Shown here: positions 38,817 to 46,713 of the stretch, piece by piece | Position numbering within the stretch: the stretch's first letter is position 1 | Layout: the number at the start of each line of letters is the position of its first letter | Program-made: the position numbers and the translations under genes | Origin: Micrococcus porci | GTDB taxonomy: Bacteria; Actinomycetota; Actinomycetes; Actinomycetales; Micrococcaceae | Length of the DNA: 64,000 nt | Direction of reading: 5' to 3' | NCBI RefSeq assembly: GCF_020097155.1 | Contig: NZ_CP083691.1 | Span: 1,426,001 to 1,490,000, forward strand | The notes under the pieces: generated by a model | What the model was told of the DNA's origin: nothing | Seen by the model: only the letters and a program-made list of their open reading frames with translations | Database searches by the model: none

Positions 38817-39944
38817 TCAGCCCAGGTCGCGGACCACGCGGAAGCCGAACATGGTGGTGGCCACCTCGGCGGAGAGGTAGGCGCCGCGGTAGTCCAGGCG
38901 CAGGTTCTGCGGCTGGTAGTTCCAAGCGCCGCCCCGGACCACCGGGAAGGGTACGGGGCCGTCGTGCACGGAGCCGTCGCCCGCCGTGCCGGAGAGGTCC
39001 TCGATCCAGTCGTCCGCCATGAACGCGCGGGCGTTGCCCGTGACGTCGTACAGCCCGAAGCCGTCGGCCTCGAACGATCCGACCGGGGCGGTGTGCGCGA
39101 AGCGGTCCGTCACGGACAGGCTCTCCCAGGGGAACCCGTTGACCGCCTGGGAGACGGTGTCGTAGGTGTTGGCGTAGCGGGCCGCCTCGTCGAGGGTGTC
39201 GCCCCAGAAGAAGGCGGTGTCGGCCCCGCCGCGGGCGGCCCACTCCCACTCGTCCTCCGTGGGCAGCCGGTCGGACTCCCCGGTGGTCTCGGAGAGCCAG
39301 TCGACGTAGGCCTGGGCGTCCTGGCGGGTCAGGGCGACGGACGGGGAGTCGGGGGTCTGCTCGAAGCCGGGGTCCAGGTAGGACAGCTCCGGGTTGAACG
39401 TCATGGCGCTGGGATCCTCCGGGTCCCACCAACGGGACCCGCCGCACACCTGGTATCCGGTGTCGTCCACGAACGCCTGGAACTGCTCCACGGTGACCTC
39501 GGTGCGACCCAGGGCGAAGGGCTCGGCAATGGTCACCTCGCGCTGGGGCAGCTCGAAGTCCCGGCGATTCTCCGGCACGCCCCAGGCCTCGTGCTCGGCG
39601 TCGGTCGAGCCGGCGGTGTAGGTGCCGGCGGGGATCACCACCATGTCGGGTCCGGCCTGGTGGTCGGAGGACACGGTGCCGGCGGGGGTGCCGGCGTCGA
39701 CATCCGCGGCGGTCGACACGGGGGTGCCCGCGGCGTGCGCGGCCTGGTCGAGGCGGTCGGCCAGGGTCTGCACGATGAACCGCCACTCGTCGACGGCGCC
39801 CGTGAGCATCATGTCGTCGTCGATGGCCCCCTGCACGCAGTCGGGCGACGAGGTGTGCTCGAGCAACGCCCGGGACCCGGCGCCGGCCCGTGGGAGGGGG
39901 GGCGTCCGCGGCGTCGCCCGGGGCCGCCGACGCCGACCACCCAC
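38817..39944 (-). CDS. SUMF1/formylglycine-generating-enzyme-fold protein
   Basis: From about residue 100 on (MVVIPAGTYTAGSTDAE) the protein is a SUMF1 domain: LGRTEVTVEQFQAFV, RLPTEDEWEWAARGGA, FGLYDVTGNA, VVRGGAWNY and the end GFRVVRD. The cysteine pair that true formylglycine-generating enzymes use near the C-terminus is not seen; the visible cysteines (C in SPDCVQ and VCGGS) lie elsewhere, so catalysis of that kind is unlikely. The N-terminal 100 residues are not a signal peptide and contain no recognised domain. The GTG at 39944 abuts the parA -10 element, and starts further in (for example ATG in DDDMMLTG) are equally possible. Function unknown. Confidence 0.7.
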   Translation of the reverse strand: MGGRRRRPRATPRTPPLPRAGAGSRALLEHTSSPDCVQGAIDDDMMLTGAVDEWRFIVQTLADRLDQAAHAAGTPVSTAADVDAGTPAGTVSSDHQAGPDMVVIPAGTYTAGSTDAEHEAWGVPENRRDFELPQREVTIAEPFALGRTEVTVEQFQAFVDDTGYQVCGGSRWWDPEDPSAMTFNPELSYLDPGFEQTPDSPSVALTRQDAQAYVDWLSETTGESDRLPTEDEWEWAARGGADTAFFWGDTLDEAARYANTYDTVSQAVNGFPWESLSVTDRFAHTAPVGSFEADGFGLYDVTGNARAFMADDWIEDLSGTAGDGSVHDGPVPFPVVRGGAWNYQPQNLRLDYRGAYLSAEVATTMFGFRVVRDLG

Positions 39945-39950
39945 TAGGCT
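39945..39950 (+). promoter_or_regulatory. Putative -10 of parA
   Basis: TAGGCT at 39945-39950 lies about 93 nt before the proposed parA start and directly against the start of the divergent SUMF1 frame. Confidence 0.45.
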
Positions 39951-40042
39951 GGGTCCCCAGCAGGACGACCTCCGGCCGCGGTCCCGCGGCGTGGGGCCGT
40001 CGACGCGCCCAGACGACCACCGTGGAAGGAGCCGGCGCCGCC

Positions 40043-40930
40043 GTGACCCCCAAGGAACCGATCCCCGTCATGACCGTGCACGGCGAGCCCGTTCTGGGGC
40101 CCACCGGGCGCCCCAAGCACGAGTTCCCCGAGCCGACCCCGCTGGCCGGCCATGGACCTGCGCGGATCATCTCGATGGTGAACCAGAAGGGCGGCGTCGG
40201 GAAGACGACCTCCACGATCAACCTGGGGGCCGCGCTCGCGGGCTACGGCCGCAAGGTCCTCATGGTGGACTTCGACCCCCAGGGCGCCCTCTCCGCGGGC
40301 CTCGGCGCGGACCCGTACGAGCTGGACGTCACCGTCTACAACGTGCTCATGGAGCGCAAGGTCACCGCCCGGGACGCGATCCTCCCCACCGCGTTCGAGA
40401 ACATGGACGTGCTGCCCGCCAACATCGACCTCTCCGCCGCCGAGGTGCAGCTGGTCAACGAGGTCGCCCGCGAGCAGGTCCTCGATCGGGCCCTGCGCCA
40501 GGTCAAGGACGACTACGACGTCGTCCTCATCGACTGCCAGCCCTCCCTGGGCCTGCTCACCGTCAACGCGCTGACCGCCTCGGACGGCGTCATCATCCCG
40601 CTCACCGCCGAGTTCTTCGCCCTGCGCGCGGTGGCGCTGCTGGTGGAGACCATCGAGAAGGTCCAGGACCGGCTCAACCCGGACCTCGAGATCGACGGCG
40701 TGCTGGCCACCATGTTCGACCAGCGCACCCTCCACTCCAAGGAGGTCGTGGGCTCGCTCGTGGACGGCTTCGGGGACCGGGTGTTCGAGACCGTGATCAA
40801 ACGGTCCATCAAGTTCGCCGACGCGACCGTCGCCGCGACGCCGATCACCGTGTTCGCCGAGAACCACGACGGCGCCAAGGCCTACCGCCAGCTGGCCCGC
40901 GAGCTGATCTGCCGCGGCGGAGCGCCGTGA
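40043..40930 (+). CDS. ParA-family ATPase (Rv1708-type)
   Basis: The 295-residue protein has the deviant Walker A KGGVGKTTSTINLG (near residue 52), Walker A' MVDFDPQGALSAGLG and Walker B VVLIDCQPSLGLLT, as in ParA/Soj segregation ATPases. By place (after xerD in actinobacteria, before rluB) it corresponds to Rv1708, the ParA-like gene normally followed by scpA and scpB, not the origin-linked parAB pair. No parB is nearby. The GTG at 40043 follows GAAGGAGCC; the open frame back to 39890 is not conserved. A hairpin follows the gene. Confidence 0.88.
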   Translation: MTPKEPIPVMTVHGEPVLGPTGRPKHEFPEPTPLAGHGPARIISMVNQKGGVGKTTSTINLGAALAGYGRKVLMVDFDPQGALSAGLGADPYELDVTVYNVLMERKVTARDAILPTAFENMDVLPANIDLSAAEVQLVNEVAREQVLDRALRQVKDDYDVVLIDCQPSLGLLTVNALTASDGVIIPLTAEFFALRAVALLVETIEKVQDRLNPDLEIDGVLATMFDQRTLHSKEVVGSLVDGFGDRVFETVIKRSIKFADATVAATPITVFAENHDGAKAYRQLARELICRGGAP

Positions 40931-40955
40931 TCCGCCGCTGACGCCGGCCCCGCAC

Positions 40956-41010
40956 GAGGCGCCCGGCACCCGCTCCGCACGCCTGCGCGGAGCCGGGTGA
41001 CGGGCGCCTC
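40956..41010 (+). terminator. Terminator after parA
   Basis: The outer arms 40956-40965 and 41001-41010 are perfectly complementary, and the interior CACCCG/CGGGTG and TCCGC/GCGGA continue the stem. The remaining gap to rluB (41011-41183) shows no gene. Confidence 0.75.
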
Positions 41011-41183
41011 AGCGCATCCGGGCCCGATCTCTGCGAGAATGGCCGGATGGGCGCCGTCGGAACGACCCGACGCCGGCCCTCCCCACACCCCCACGGCGCC
41101 TCCTCAACGGACACGGCGCCGACCTCTCCGCGCGTGCGCCCTCCGGCTCCGTGCGGCCCCGATCCCGGAAGGACCCCGACTCC

Positions 41184-42143
41184 ATGAACTCCCGCAAGCC
41201 GCGAGGCTCCGGACGCACCCCCGCCGCAGGCAAGCGCGGCGGCCCGTTCTCGGAGCGTGACTTCCAGCGCAACCTCGGCGCCCGCCGCGGCCCCGCCCGT
41301 CCGAAGGACGAGCCCGCCTTCGACGAGGACGCCGCCGAGCGCCGCGTCCGCTCCAGGCGCGGCAAGGGCGCCGGGGCCGCCCGCGCCAAGGCCCAGCACC
41401 TCGAGGAGATCCACGTGGAGGACGGCGAGCGCCTGCAGAAGGTGCTGGCCTCCGCCGGCGTGGCCTCCCGCCGCGTCTGCGAGGACCTCATCGCCGAGGG
41501 CCGCGTGGAGGTGGACGGCGTCGTCGTCACCGAGCCGGGCGTCCGCGTGGACCCGGTGCGCTCCCGCATCCAGGTCGACGGGATCTCGGTGCAGACCGAC
41601 GTCACCAAGCAGTACTTCGTGTTCAACAAGCCCCGCGGCGTGATCTCCACGATGCTGGACCCGGAGGGGCGCCCCTCGATCGCCACTTACCTGAAGCCGG
41701 GCCAGGAGAACCTCTTCCACGTGGGCCGCCTCGACAACGAGACCGAGGGCCTGCTGATCCTCACCAACGACGGCGAGCTCGCCAACCGCCTCACCCACCC
41801 CTCGTGGGAGGTGCCCAAGACCTATCTGGTGCAGACCCGCGGCCCGCTGGCCAAGGGCGTGTCCAACCGCCTGCGGGAGGGCGTCGAGCTGGAGGACGGC
41901 CTCGCGAAGGTGGACTCCTTCAAGCTCGTGGACTCGACGCCGGGCCACGTGCTCGTCGAGGTCGTGCTGCACTCGGGCAAGAACCGGATCGTGCGCCGCA
42001 TGTTCCAGGAGATCGGCCACCCCGTCGAGCGCCTCGTGCGCGTCAAGGTCGGCCCGATCCTCCTCGGCGACCAGAAGCAGGGCTCCGTGCGCGCCATGAC
42101 GGCGCAGGAGCAGGGCCACCTCAAGGCCCTGGTGGACCTGTGA
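41184..42143 (+). CDS. rluB: 23S rRNA pseudouridine synthase RluB-type
   Basis: It makes pseudouridine in 23S helix 89 (RluB) or the related S-subunit site. The 319 residues include a basic, disordered N-terminal extension (1-75, RKPRGSGRTPAAGKRGG...), an S4 domain (about 83-140, ERLQKVLASAGVASRRVCEDLIAEGRVEVDG; key RRVCEDLI) and a pseudouridine-synthase domain with the catalytic aspartate in HVGRLDNETEGLLI near residue 187. The ATG at 41184 follows GGAAGGACCCCGACTCC. The stop overlaps the GTG of the next gene. Position before cmk and der matches Rv1711. Confidence 0.93.
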   Translation: MNSRKPRGSGRTPAAGKRGGPFSERDFQRNLGARRGPARPKDEPAFDEDAAERRVRSRRGKGAGAARAKAQHLEEIHVEDGERLQKVLASAGVASRRVCEDLIAEGRVEVDGVVVTEPGVRVDPVRSRIQVDGISVQTDVTKQYFVFNKPRGVISTMLDPEGRPSIATYLKPGQENLFHVGRLDNETEGLLILTNDGELANRLTHPSWEVPKTYLVQTRGPLAKGVSNRLREGVELEDGLAKVDSFKLVDSTPGHVLVEVVLHSGKNRIVRRMFQEIGHPVERLVRVKVGPILLGDQKQGSVRAMTAQEQGHLKALVDL

Positions 42144-43273
42144 TCCCGGCCGAGGGCGGCGCCGGCCCGGCCGGCCTCTCCGGCCCCGTGCTGGTCCGTG
42201 GCACCGGCCTGCTCGGCGCCTCGATCGGCCTGGGGCTGCGCGCCGCTGGCGCCGACGTCCTGCTGGACGACCCCTCGCCGACGGCGCTGGCCGTCGCCCG
42301 GGACATCGGCGCCGGCGCCGTCGTGGACCTCGACGACCCCGCGCTGGCCCCCGGCCTCGTGGTGGTCGGTGCGCCGCCGGACGTGACGCCCGCCGTCGTG
42401 GTGGACTCGCTGCGCCGCTGGCCGCACGCCGTGGTCACGGACATCGCCTCCATCAAGGGGGCGATCCTCGCCGAGGTGCGCGAGGCCGCGACGCGCGGGG
42501 ACATCGCCCCCGGCGACGTCGCCCGGTACCTGCCCGGCCACCCCATGGCCGGCTCGGAGCGCTCCGGTCCCGTCGCCGCGCGCGGCACGCTGTTCACGGC
42601 GAGCCCCTGGGTGCTCTGCCCGGCCGCGGAGACGGATCCGGCCGCGCTCGCGGCGGGGGAGGCCCTGGCCCGCACCCTGCAGGCCACGGTGCACCGCATG
42701 TCCGCCGCGGACCACGACGCGTCCGTGGCCCTGATCTCCCACCTGCCGCAGATCGCCGCGTCCCTGGTGGCCTCCCGCCTCCAGGACGCCCCGGACCCCT
42801 CGCTGGCCCTGGCCGGCAACGGGCTGCGGGACACCACCCGCATCGCGGCCTCGGACCCGCACCTGTGGGTGCAGATCCTGGCCGGCAACGCGCCGCAGAT
42901 CGTGCCCACGCTGCACGGGCTGCGAGAGGATCTGGACAGGCTCATCGGCACGCTCGAGGCGCCGTCCGCGCCCGGCGCACGGCTGGACGTCGCGCGGCTG
43001 ATCGCGGAGGGCAACGCCGGACGCGCCCGGATCCCGGGCAAGCACGGCGCCCCGCCGCAGGCGTTCGCCCTGGTCACCGTGATCGTGGACGACACGCCGG
43101 GCCAGCTCGCCGCGCTGTTCGAGGAGATCGGGCGCGCGGGCGTGAACGTGGAGGACATCCGCCTCGACCACGCCTCCGGGTACCGGGTCGGCATGGTGGA
43201 CGTCTCGGTGCTGCCGGGACGCAAGGACGAACTCGTGTCGGCGCTGACCGACGCCGGATGGAAGGTGGTCTGA
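42140..43273 (+). CDS. tyrA: Prephenate dehydrogenase with ACT domain
   Basis: It oxidatively decarboxylates prephenate toward tyrosine. The 377 residues have a Rossmann motif VRGTGLLGASIGLGLR near residue 19, the substrate-site histidine in LPGHPMAGSERSG near 133, SAADHDASVALISHLPQ (second histidine) near 190, and a C-terminal ACT regulatory domain (about 308-377, AFALVTVIVDDTPGQLAALFEEIG; key DDTPGQL). The GTG at 42140 overlaps the rluB stop (GTGA). In Micrococcaceae and others tyrA sits between rluB and cmk. The ACT domain implies feedback by tyrosine or phenylalanine. Confidence 0.93.
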   Translation: MIPAEGGAGPAGLSGPVLVRGTGLLGASIGLGLRAAGADVLLDDPSPTALAVARDIGAGAVVDLDDPALAPGLVVVGAPPDVTPAVVVDSLRRWPHAVVTDIASIKGAILAEVREAATRGDIAPGDVARYLPGHPMAGSERSGPVAARGTLFTASPWVLCPAAETDPAALAAGEALARTLQATVHRMSAADHDASVALISHLPQIAASLVASRLQDAPDPSLALAGNGLRDTTRIAASDPHLWVQILAGNAPQIVPTLHGLREDLDRLIGTLEAPSAPGARLDVARLIAEGNAGRARIPGKHGAPPQAFALVTVIVDDTPGQLAALFEEIGRAGVNVEDIRLDHASGYRVGMVDVSVLPGRKDELVSALTDAGWKVV

Positions 43274-43276
43274 GCC

Positions 43277-44005
43277 ATGACCGAGCACACCCAGCACGAC
43301 GACGCGGCGCGCCCCGCCCTGGTGGTGGCCGTGGACGGGCCCTCGGGCTCGGGCAAGTCCTCCGTGTCGAAGGCGGTGGCCCGTCGCCTCGGCGCGGCCT
43401 ACCTGGACACGGGCGCCATGTACCGCGCGGTGGCCTGGCACGTCCTGGACTCCGGCGTGGACCTCGCCGACCCCGACGCGATCGCCGGCGCGGCCCGCGC
43501 CATGGACCTGCGCCAGTCCACGGACCCGGACGTCGAGTCCGTGGTCGTGGGCGGCACGGACGTGACGGACGCCATCCGCGAGGACCGTGTCACCGACGTC
43601 GTCTCCACCGTGGCCGTGGTGATCCCCGTGCGCGAGGAGCTGCAGCGCCGCCAGCGCGCGGCCATCGCCGGGGCCGGACGCATCGTCGCCGAGGGACGCG
43701 ACATCACCACCGTGGTGGCCCCGGATGCGCACGCCCGTGTGCTGCTGACCGCCTCCGCCGAGGCCCGCATGGCCCGCCGTTCCGGCCAGCTGCAGCGTGC
43801 CGGCGCGGGGGAGCGGGACGCCGCCACCCTCGAGCGCCAGGTCTCCGGCCGCGACGCCCGGGACTCCGCCGTCTCCACGTTCGACCGCCCCGCCGAGGGC
43901 GTGGCGCTCGTGGACTCCACCGAGCTCGACTTCGAGCAGACCGTCGCGGCCGTGCTGGCCGCCGTGCAGGACCAGGCCGGCGTGGACGCCGTCCCGGGCC
44001 GCTGA
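43277..44005 (+). CDS. cmk: Cytidylate kinase
   Basis: It phosphorylates CMP and dCMP. The 242 residues show a P-loop GPSGSGKSSVSKAVA near residue 21, YLDTGAMYRA, the CMP-site GRDITTVVAPDA and TASAEARMARR. Length is usual. It begins 3 bp after tyrA and is followed within 18 bp by der, so tyrA-cmk-der follow rluB as one operon. The presence of cmk bears on nucleotide supply, because the CTP synthase gene is missing from its usual place at 26.4 kb. Confidence 0.94.
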   Translation: MTEHTQHDDAARPALVVAVDGPSGSGKSSVSKAVARRLGAAYLDTGAMYRAVAWHVLDSGVDLADPDAIAGAARAMDLRQSTDPDVESVVVGGTDVTDAIREDRVTDVVSTVAVVIPVREELQRRQRAAIAGAGRIVAEGRDITTVVAPDAHARVLLTASAEARMARRSGQLQRAGAGERDAATLERQVSGRDARDSAVSTFDRPAEGVALVDSTELDFEQTVAAVLAAVQDQAGVDAVPGR

Positions 44006-44023
44006 CCCGGAAGGACCGCCCCG

Positions 44024-45559
44024 ATGACCGAGAACACCCCCCTGACGGAGGGCGAGGAGTACCAGCCCGCCGGTGAGGACCACCTGGCCGAGCGCCTGGC
44101 CGCCATCTCCGACGAGGAGGCCGACGCCCGCGCCGCCTCCCTGCGCGCCGGCCTCGGCGACTACGAGTTGGAGGAGGACGACGCCGCCCTCCTCGCCGAC
44201 TGGGACGGGGACGACGAGTTCGACCTCGACCTGCCCGTGCCGCCCGTGCTCGCCATCGTCGGACGCCCCAACGTGGGCAAGTCGACCCTGGTCAACCGCA
44301 TCATCGGCCGCCGCGAGGCCGTCGTCGAGGACGTGCCGGGCGTGACCCGCGACCGCGTCTCCTACGAGGCCGAGTGGAACGGCCGCGTGTTCACCGTGGT
44401 GGACACCGGCGGCTGGGAGCACGACGCCAAGGGCATCCACAAGCGCGTCGCCGACCAGGCCGAGCTGGCCGTGGACGTGGCCGACGCCGTCGTCTTCGTG
44501 GTGGACGCCACCGTGGGCATGACCGCGACGGACGAGGCGGTCGTGACCATGCTCCGCCGCAAGGACCGGCCCGTGATCGTGGCCGCCAACAAGGTGGACG
44601 ACATGGTCCAGGAGGCCGACGCCGCCTCCCTGTGGTCCCTCGGCTTCGGCTACCCCTGGCCCGTCTCCGCGGTGCACGGGCGCGGCGTGGCGGACCTGCT
44701 GGACGCGGCCCTGGAGGAGCTGCCGGAGGAGTCGGCGCACGGCGGGCTCGTCCCGCGCGGCGGCCCCCGTCGGATCGCCCTCGTGGGCCGCCCGAACGTC
44801 GGCAAGTCCTCCCTGCTGAACAAGCTCGCCGGCGCGGACCGCGTGGTCGTGGACGACTACGCGGGCACCACCCGCGACCCGGTGGACGAGCTCGTGGAGC
44901 TCGGCGGGCGGCTGTGGCGCTTCGTGGACACCGCCGGCATCCGCCGTCGCCAGCACATGGCGCACGGCGCCGACTACTACGCCTCCCTGCGCACGGCGTC
45001 CGCCCTGGACCGCGCGGAGGTGGCCGTGGTGCTGCTGGAGGCCCCGAGCGTGATCTCGGAGCAGGACGTGCGCATCGTGCAGATGGCGCTGGAGTCCGGG
45101 CGCGCCCTCGTGCTGGCCTTCAACAAGTGGGACCAGATGGACGAGGACCGCCGCCCCCAGCTGGAGAAGGAGATCGAACGGGACCTGGCCCACGTGGCCT
45201 GGGCGCCGCGGGTGAACATCTCCGCGCTCACGGGCTGGCACAAGGACCGCCTGGTGCCCGCGCTGGACACGGCGCTGGAGTCCTGGGACCGCCGCATCCC
45301 CACGGGCAAGCTGAACGCGTTCCTGGGCGAGCTCGTGGCGGCGCACCCGCACCCCCTGCGGGGCGGCAAGCAGCCGCGCATCCTGTTCGCCACGCAGGCG
45401 TCCACGCGGCCGCCGACGTTCGTGCTGTTCACCACCGGGTTCCTCGACCCCGGCTACCGCCGGTTCATCGTGCGCCGCCTCCGGGAGACGTTCGGCTTCG
45501 AGGGGACGCCCATCGAGATCGGCATGCGCATCCGCGAGCGGCGCGGCCGCAAGCGCTGA
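44024..45559 (+). CDS. der: Ribosome-assembly GTPase Der (EngA)
   Basis: Der helps assemble the 50S subunit. The 511 residues carry an acidic N-terminal extension (1-75) usual in actinobacteria, then two GTPase domains with P-loops GRPNVGKST (from residue 80) and GRPNVGKSS (from residue 255), each with DTGG/DTAG and NK(V/W)D motifs, and a C-terminal KH-like domain (about 410-511). The ATG at 44024 follows GGAAGGACCGCCCCG. It is last in the rluB-tyrA-cmk-der operon. Confidence 0.96.
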   Translation: MTENTPLTEGEEYQPAGEDHLAERLAAISDEEADARAASLRAGLGDYELEEDDAALLADWDGDDEFDLDLPVPPVLAIVGRPNVGKSTLVNRIIGRREAVVEDVPGVTRDRVSYEAEWNGRVFTVVDTGGWEHDAKGIHKRVADQAELAVDVADAVVFVVDATVGMTATDEAVVTMLRRKDRPVIVAANKVDDMVQEADAASLWSLGFGYPWPVSAVHGRGVADLLDAALEELPEESAHGGLVPRGGPRRIALVGRPNVGKSSLLNKLAGADRVVVDDYAGTTRDPVDELVELGGRLWRFVDTAGIRRRQHMAHGADYYASLRTASALDRAEVAVVLLEAPSVISEQDVRIVQMALESGRALVLAFNKWDQMDEDRRPQLEKEIERDLAHVAWAPRVNISALTGWHKDRLVPALDTALESWDRRIPTGKLNAFLGELVAAHPHPLRGGKQPRILFATQASTRPPTFVLFTTGFLDPGYRRFIVRRLRETFGFEGTPIEIGMRIRERRGRKR

Positions 45560-45592
45560 CGCGGCTCCCATGGTCGTCCCAGGCTGGCCCGC

Positions 45593-45598
45593 TAGCCT
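45593..45598 (+). promoter_or_regulatory. Leaderless -10 of the lipoprotein gene
   Basis: TAGCCT at 45593-45598 is followed by 7 nt and the ATG at 45606, and no ribosome site is seen. Confidence 0.55.
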
Positions 45599-45605
45599 GG
45601 CCCTC

Positions 45606-46133
45606 ATGACGACGACGCCCCGCGCCTCGCGCGCCTCCCGCCCCGCCGCGGCCCTGTTGACCCTGGCGGGTGCCGCCCTGGCCCTGACCGGCTGCGCGGC
45701 CGGCCCGGACCAGGAGACCGCCGACGCGCTGGCGAGCGCCGACGAACGGATCGCGAGCGCCGAGGCGGAGATCGCGGACCTGAAGGACCGCATGGACCGG
45801 GTCCCCGACACGGCGGCCATGCAGAGTCAGGCCTCCGAGGCGGTGTCCAGCGCCGTGGCCCAGGCCACGGGGGCGGCCGGGTCGCTGGGCGCGGACGCCG
45901 CCCGGCGTGCCCAGGAGGCGGTCGACGGCGTGTCCGGGCTGCCGGACGCCGAGGCCGTGCAGCAGGTGGAGGACGGCGGCCGGGTGATCGTGGAGTACGC
46001 GCAGGACGCCCTCCCCAAGGACCCCGCCGAGCTGCAGGCCCGCCTGGACGAGGCCGCCGACGCGGTCCGCCGGCAGGTCCCGGACTCCGCCGGTGTGGAG
46101 TTCAAGGTGGGGGACCAGACCTTCACCTTCTGA
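45606..46133 (+). CDS. Small lipoprotein with coiled-coil, function unknown
   Basis: The 175-residue product has a lipoprotein signal peptide (basic RASRASR, hydrophobic AALLTLAGAALALT) ending in the lipobox LTGC at residues 30-33. The mature part opens with a heptad-rich coiled-coil (about 45-70, ADERIASAEAEIADLKDRMD) and continues as an Ala/Asp/Gln-rich helical chain to the end, VEFKVGDQTFTF. It is therefore probably anchored to the outer face of the membrane. No family is recognised. It stands alone after der, with its own probable leaderless promoter. Confidence 0.78.
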   Translation: MTTTPRASRASRPAAALLTLAGAALALTGCAAGPDQETADALASADERIASAEAEIADLKDRMDRVPDTAAMQSQASEAVSSAVAQATGAAGSLGADAARRAQEAVDGVSGLPDAEAVQQVEDGGRVIVEYAQDALPKDPAELQARLDEAADAVRRQVPDSAGVEFKVGDQTFTF

Positions 46134-46481
46134 GCCGCCTGGACTCGCCCCGGGAAGTGCCCCCGCGATGTCCGGACGGCACCTGCCCGCGTGATACGAT
46201 CCGCGGGAAGCGCGGCGTCGCCTGTCATGCCCCTCGGGGCCAGACGGCCCAGACGTCGGTTGCGCGTGCGACCCGGTGACGGAACGTCCGCGCCCGGGGG
46301 GCTCTCGGTCGGGTCACCCTTGGTTCAGGGCGAGGGGTTCACGTTCACGAAGAGGACGTGGGCCCCTTTCTCTTCGGCCCCGTACCCCAGGCGGCCAGCC
46401 GGCGGGGGAGTCGATTCGCCCCGCGTCTCGGAATGGGGTATCATTGACGAGTGCTGAAACGCGGAACGCCGCGGATCGCCA
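46134..46481. other. 348-bp region before tRNA-Pro without a convincing gene
   Basis: Small plus-strand frames begin at 46191 and 46276 and run across or into the tRNA, so they are not credible. A TACGAT (46194-46199) could begin a transcript, and a second -10, TATCAT (46439-46444) with a weak -35 TTCGCC (46415-46420), probably serves the tRNA. Between them the sequence is rich in C and G tracts with short complementary runs such as GAAGAG (46350s) and CTCTTC (46370s). A small RNA is possible but not identified. Confidence 0.5.
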
Positions 46482-46558
46482 CGGGCTATGGCGCAGGTTG
46501 GTAGCGCGCTTGACTGGGGGTCAAGAGGTCGTGGGTTCAAATCCCGCTAGCCCGACCA
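46482..46558 (+). tRNA. tRNA-Pro (anticodon GGG)
   Basis: Cloverleaf: acceptor CGGGCTA/TAGCCCG, D arm GCGC/GCGC, anticodon stem CTTGA/TCAAG with loop CTGGGGG (anticodon GGG, reading CCC/CCU), T arm GTGGG-TTCAAAT-CCCGC, discriminator A and an encoded CCA. The first base C is usual for bacterial tRNA-Pro. Confidence 0.95.
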
Positions 46559-46564
46559 GCAGCA

Positions 46565-46600
46565 CGAGGGCCCCGGAACCTGTCGGTTCCGGGGCCCTCG
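46565..46600 (+). terminator. Terminator after tRNA-Pro
   Basis: Perfect 16-bp stem (46565-46580 / 46585-46600) with the 4-nt loop TGTC, 6 bp after the tRNA. Confidence 0.85.
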
Positions 46601-46713
46601 TCGTCGTGGAACGGCTCGCCCCCGCCTCGCGGGCAGCGTGATCTGTGCCACGAATCGGTCGGACGGCGTCGTCCCGCCCGGGCCGGAGGCCCTGTGGATG
46701 GAATCATGCTCCG

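Noticed and set aside
41822..45820. 1332-codon minus-strand frame across rluB, tyrA, cmk and der
   Set aside because: Antisense shadow of four recognised genes; no motif in the product.
46482..46558. tRNA-Pro as an integration site of an island
   Set aside because: No integrase and no direct repeat of the tRNA 3' end was noticed nearby.
46191..46641. Small plus-strand frames before and across tRNA-Pro
   Set aside because: They read through the tRNA and its terminator and show no protein-like features.
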